Shown here: positions 62,375 through 64,000 of the stretch, in pieces
How the letters are laid out: each line of letters begins with the position of its first letter
Numbering within the stretch: position 1 is the first letter of the stretch
NCBI RefSeq assembly: GCF_003002065.1
Contig: NZ_PVZG01000002.1
Span: forward strand, 372,001-436,000
Direction of reading: 5' to 3'
Origin: Pseudosporangium ferrugineum
GTDB lineage: Bacteria > Actinomycetota > Actinomycetes > Mycobacteriales > Micromonosporaceae
Length of the DNA stretch: 64,000 nt
Notes under the pieces: generated by a model
Database searches by the model: none
Told to the model about the DNA's origin: nothing
The model's input: only the letters and a program-made list of their open reading frames with translations
Translations under genes and position numbers: made by a program

Positions 62375-64000
62375 TCAGTCGAGCACGTGCTTGCCGGGGT
62401 AGCCGAGCACCGGTCCCTCGCCGAACGAGGTCAGCGTCCGCAGGCCCCAGCAGGACACCGCGCCCGAGGTCGTCGCCGCGCAGCTCGCCGTGCCGTTGGT
62501 GGCGAACGACGCCGCCGGCAGGATGCCGTTGTTGTCGTAGACCACCTGCGCCACCGGTTCCGCCTCGCGCAGCAGGCCGTTGCCGACCTGCCCGCTCGAC
62601 CCGGCGCCGAAGCACCAGCCCTGCGCGTTGGGGCTCTTGACGCAGGTGACGTCGCCCCACGCCACGGCCCGGGAGGCCGACATCTGCGGCACCGCGGTCG
62701 GCACGGCGCGGTCCGTACGGTCGCCGAGGCCCAGCTGGCCGGCGTTGTTGGCGCCGAAGCACCACAGGGCCCGGCTCGGCAGCAGCGCGACCGCGCACGT
62801 GTGCGCCCGGCCACCGGCCAGGTTGATCACGCCGGCCAGATCCGGGATCTTGCGGGCGCGCGGGCTGGTGCCGGCCACCCCGAGCTGGTTGTCGCCGTTC
62901 TCGCCGAAGCACCAGACGGCACCGGAGGCCGGATTGCTGGTCGCGTAGTTCTCCGCGGTGCACGCGTGCCGGTAGCCGACGGCGATCTGGGACAGGCCGC
63001 CCAGCGGCGTGCCGTCGTCGCCGAGCACCTGGGCCGGCGCCGGGTGCGGGTCCGCGCCGGTCAGGTCCGCGCCGAGCAGGTCCGAGCGGCCGAAGCACCA
63101 CAGCGTGCCGTTGCCGCGGCGTGCGCAGGTCACCTTGTCGCCGACCGCGATCTCGCTGGCACCGGCGATCGCCACCTTGGACACGCCCACGGACTCCGCG
63201 GCCGGCTGACCGGCCTGGCCCGCGTCGTTGGCGCCCCAGCAGTACAGCTCGTTGGTGGTGGTCGCGGCGCAGGCGGTCGCGGCGCCGACGGCCACCGTCC
63301 GGGGCACGACGCCCGCGGGCAGCTCCACCTGCACCGGGCCCGGCCTGGGCACGCCCGGCTGCCCGCCGGCGGCGCCGAGGCGGTTGCGGCCCCAGCACCA
63401 CACGGCGTTGTCGCGGACGACGCAGCTCGCGTCCGTACCCATGGCGATCTTCGTGGTGCCGGCGAGGCCGACGATCGGGGCGCTGGGCTGCGACATCCGG
63501 CCGTCGTCGCCGGTGCCGTGCTGGCCGGCGCCGTCGTCGCCGAAGCACCACAGCGAGCCGTCGCGGGTCAGGGCGCAGGTCGTGGCTCCGGCCCCGGCGG
63601 CGACCGCGGTGGCGTCGTCGAGATTCAGCACCGCGACCGGTTCCGTACGGTCCACGCCCGCGCCGTCCCCGAGCTGGCCCGCGCCGCCCGCGCCGAAGCA
63701 GCGGGCCTCGCCGGACAGCAGGCTCACGCAGGTGTAGCGGTGCCCCGCGCTGACCCCGGTGGCCGCGGGCACGTCCACGGTCCCCGGGCCGGTGCCGGCG
63801 TGCCCGAGCTGACCGGCGTCGCCGGCGCCGAAGCAGGACACCGCGGCGCCGAGCAGGACGCAGGTGTGGTCGGTGCCGGCGGAGACCGCGGTGACGCCGG
63901 TGAGGCCGTCGACCCGGGCCGGCGCCCGCTCCGCCGAGGGCGAGCCGGAGCGCTGGCCGGCGTCGTCGGCGCCCCAGCAGGCGACCGTGGCGTCGGCGAG
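62375..64000 (-). CDS. RCC1-type beta-propeller protein (5' end off the window)
   Basis: An open frame runs to the right edge with at least ten repeats of the form WCFGxNxxGQLGxGxxxxR followed by ITxVAxGxxxxCAL-type strands. Examples are AVWCWGRNRLGAAGGQPG, LYCWGANDAGQAGQPA and LWCFGANNAGQLGLGDRTDR. This is the RCC1/BLIP-II seven-bladed fold. Each repeat has one or two cysteines. In bacteria such proteins are mostly secreted and of unknown binding target. The signal peptide and total size cannot be seen here. It ends against the stop of the convergent small gene with no gap. Confidence 0.88.
   Translation of the reverse strand, partial: LADATVACWGADDAGQRSGSPSAERAPARVDGLTGVTAVSAGTDHTCVLLGAAVSCFGAGDAGQLGHAGTGPGTVDVPAATGVSAGHRYTCVSLLSGEARCFGAGGAGQLGDGAGVDRTEPVAVLNLDDATAVAAGAGATTCALTRDGSLWCFGDDGAGQHGTGDDGRMSQPSAPIVGLAGTTKIAMGTDASCVVRDNAVWCWGRNRLGAAGGQPGVPRPGPVQVELPAGVVPRTVAVGAATACAATTTNELYCWGANDAGQAGQPAAESVGVSKVAIAGASEIAVGDKVTCARRGNGTLWCFGRSDLLGADLTGADPHPAPAQVLGDDGTPLGGLSQIAVGYRHACTAENYATSNPASGAVWCFGENGDNQLGVAGTSPRARKIPDLAGVINLAGGRAHTCAVALLPSRALWCFGANNAGQLGLGDRTDRAVPTAVPQMSASRAVAWGDVTCVKSPNAQGWCFGAGSSGQVGNGLLREAEPVAQVVYDNNGILPAASFATNGTASCAATTSGAVSCWGLRTLTSFGEGPVLGYPGKHVLD

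Overview
This is a 64 kb stretch of very GC-rich actinobacterial chromosome. Almost every codon ends in G or C, ribosome-binding sites are of the AGGAGG type, GTG starts are common, and genes often overlap by 4 or 8 nt. SigE-family sigma factors, STAS-type antagonists, PAS-rich hybrid kinases, a Methyltransf_19 protein and a rifampicin monooxygenase together suggest a filamentous, soil-type member of Micromonosporaceae such as Actinoplanes. The family-level placement is inference. No rRNA, tRNA, transposase, phage gene or CRISPR array was seen.

Layout. 0-8.7 kb: an OmpR-type response regulator with its histidine kinase (cut by the left edge), a RimJ-like acetyltransferase, a STAS protein, a triple-PAS hybrid kinase, a methyltransferase, and a divergent MFS pump/TetR pair with paired operators. 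8.7-12.3 kb: a glycosyltransferase and polytopic membrane protein pair, then a SigE-type sigma factor with a small membrane partner behind a Crp-like palindrome. 12.3-19.7 kb: a damaged region. It holds a divergent LysR/SDR pair that has lost both 5' ends at one point, an MFS gene with a deletion and a frameshift, an SDR reduced to its two ends, and a lectin gene starting in mid-repeat. Between these lie an intact flavin monooxygenase/TetR pair, an amidohydrolase and a MarR regulator. 19.7-22.9 kb: a MASE1-type kinase with its response regulator, and a frameshifted MarR gene.

22.9-33.0 kb is a respiratory nitrate reduction module. A YwiC-like membrane protein and a cysteine-containing HTH regulator read one way. 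narK, a hemerythrin-like protein and narGHJI read the other way, with all nar junctions overlapping. A DosR/DevR-like box lies upstream of narK and a perfect 13-bp palindrome lies upstream of narG. 33.0-42.2 kb carries an SDR behind two identical 12-bp operators, a diguanylate cyclase with two small indels, a lipoprotein sugar dehydrogenase, the rifampicin monooxygenase gene rox behind a 19-codon leader ORF and a hairpin that can hide its ribosome-binding site, a ROK regulator with a GH5 glycosidase, and a Ppx/GppA phosphatase.

42.2-64 kb holds another hybrid kinase, a 23-bp tandem repeat between convergent genes, secreted proteins (one a 1121-residue protein with nine Ig-like repeats), two further kinases (one with a C-terminal Hpt domain), a GT-C-like envelope operon with a metallophosphatase, a His-rich secreted protein, the wreck of a TPP-dependent enzyme gene, a molybdopterin oxidoreductase lacking N-terminal Fe-S cysteines with a small partner gene, and an RCC1-type beta-propeller protein cut by the right edge.

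Two themes stand out. First, sensing is dense: five hybrid or stand-alone kinases plus one classical pair. Second, many genes keep both ends but have lost their middle, or carry 1-2 nt indels in short homopolymers. Either this strain is accumulating gene decay or the assembly contains local errors; resequencing would separate the two.
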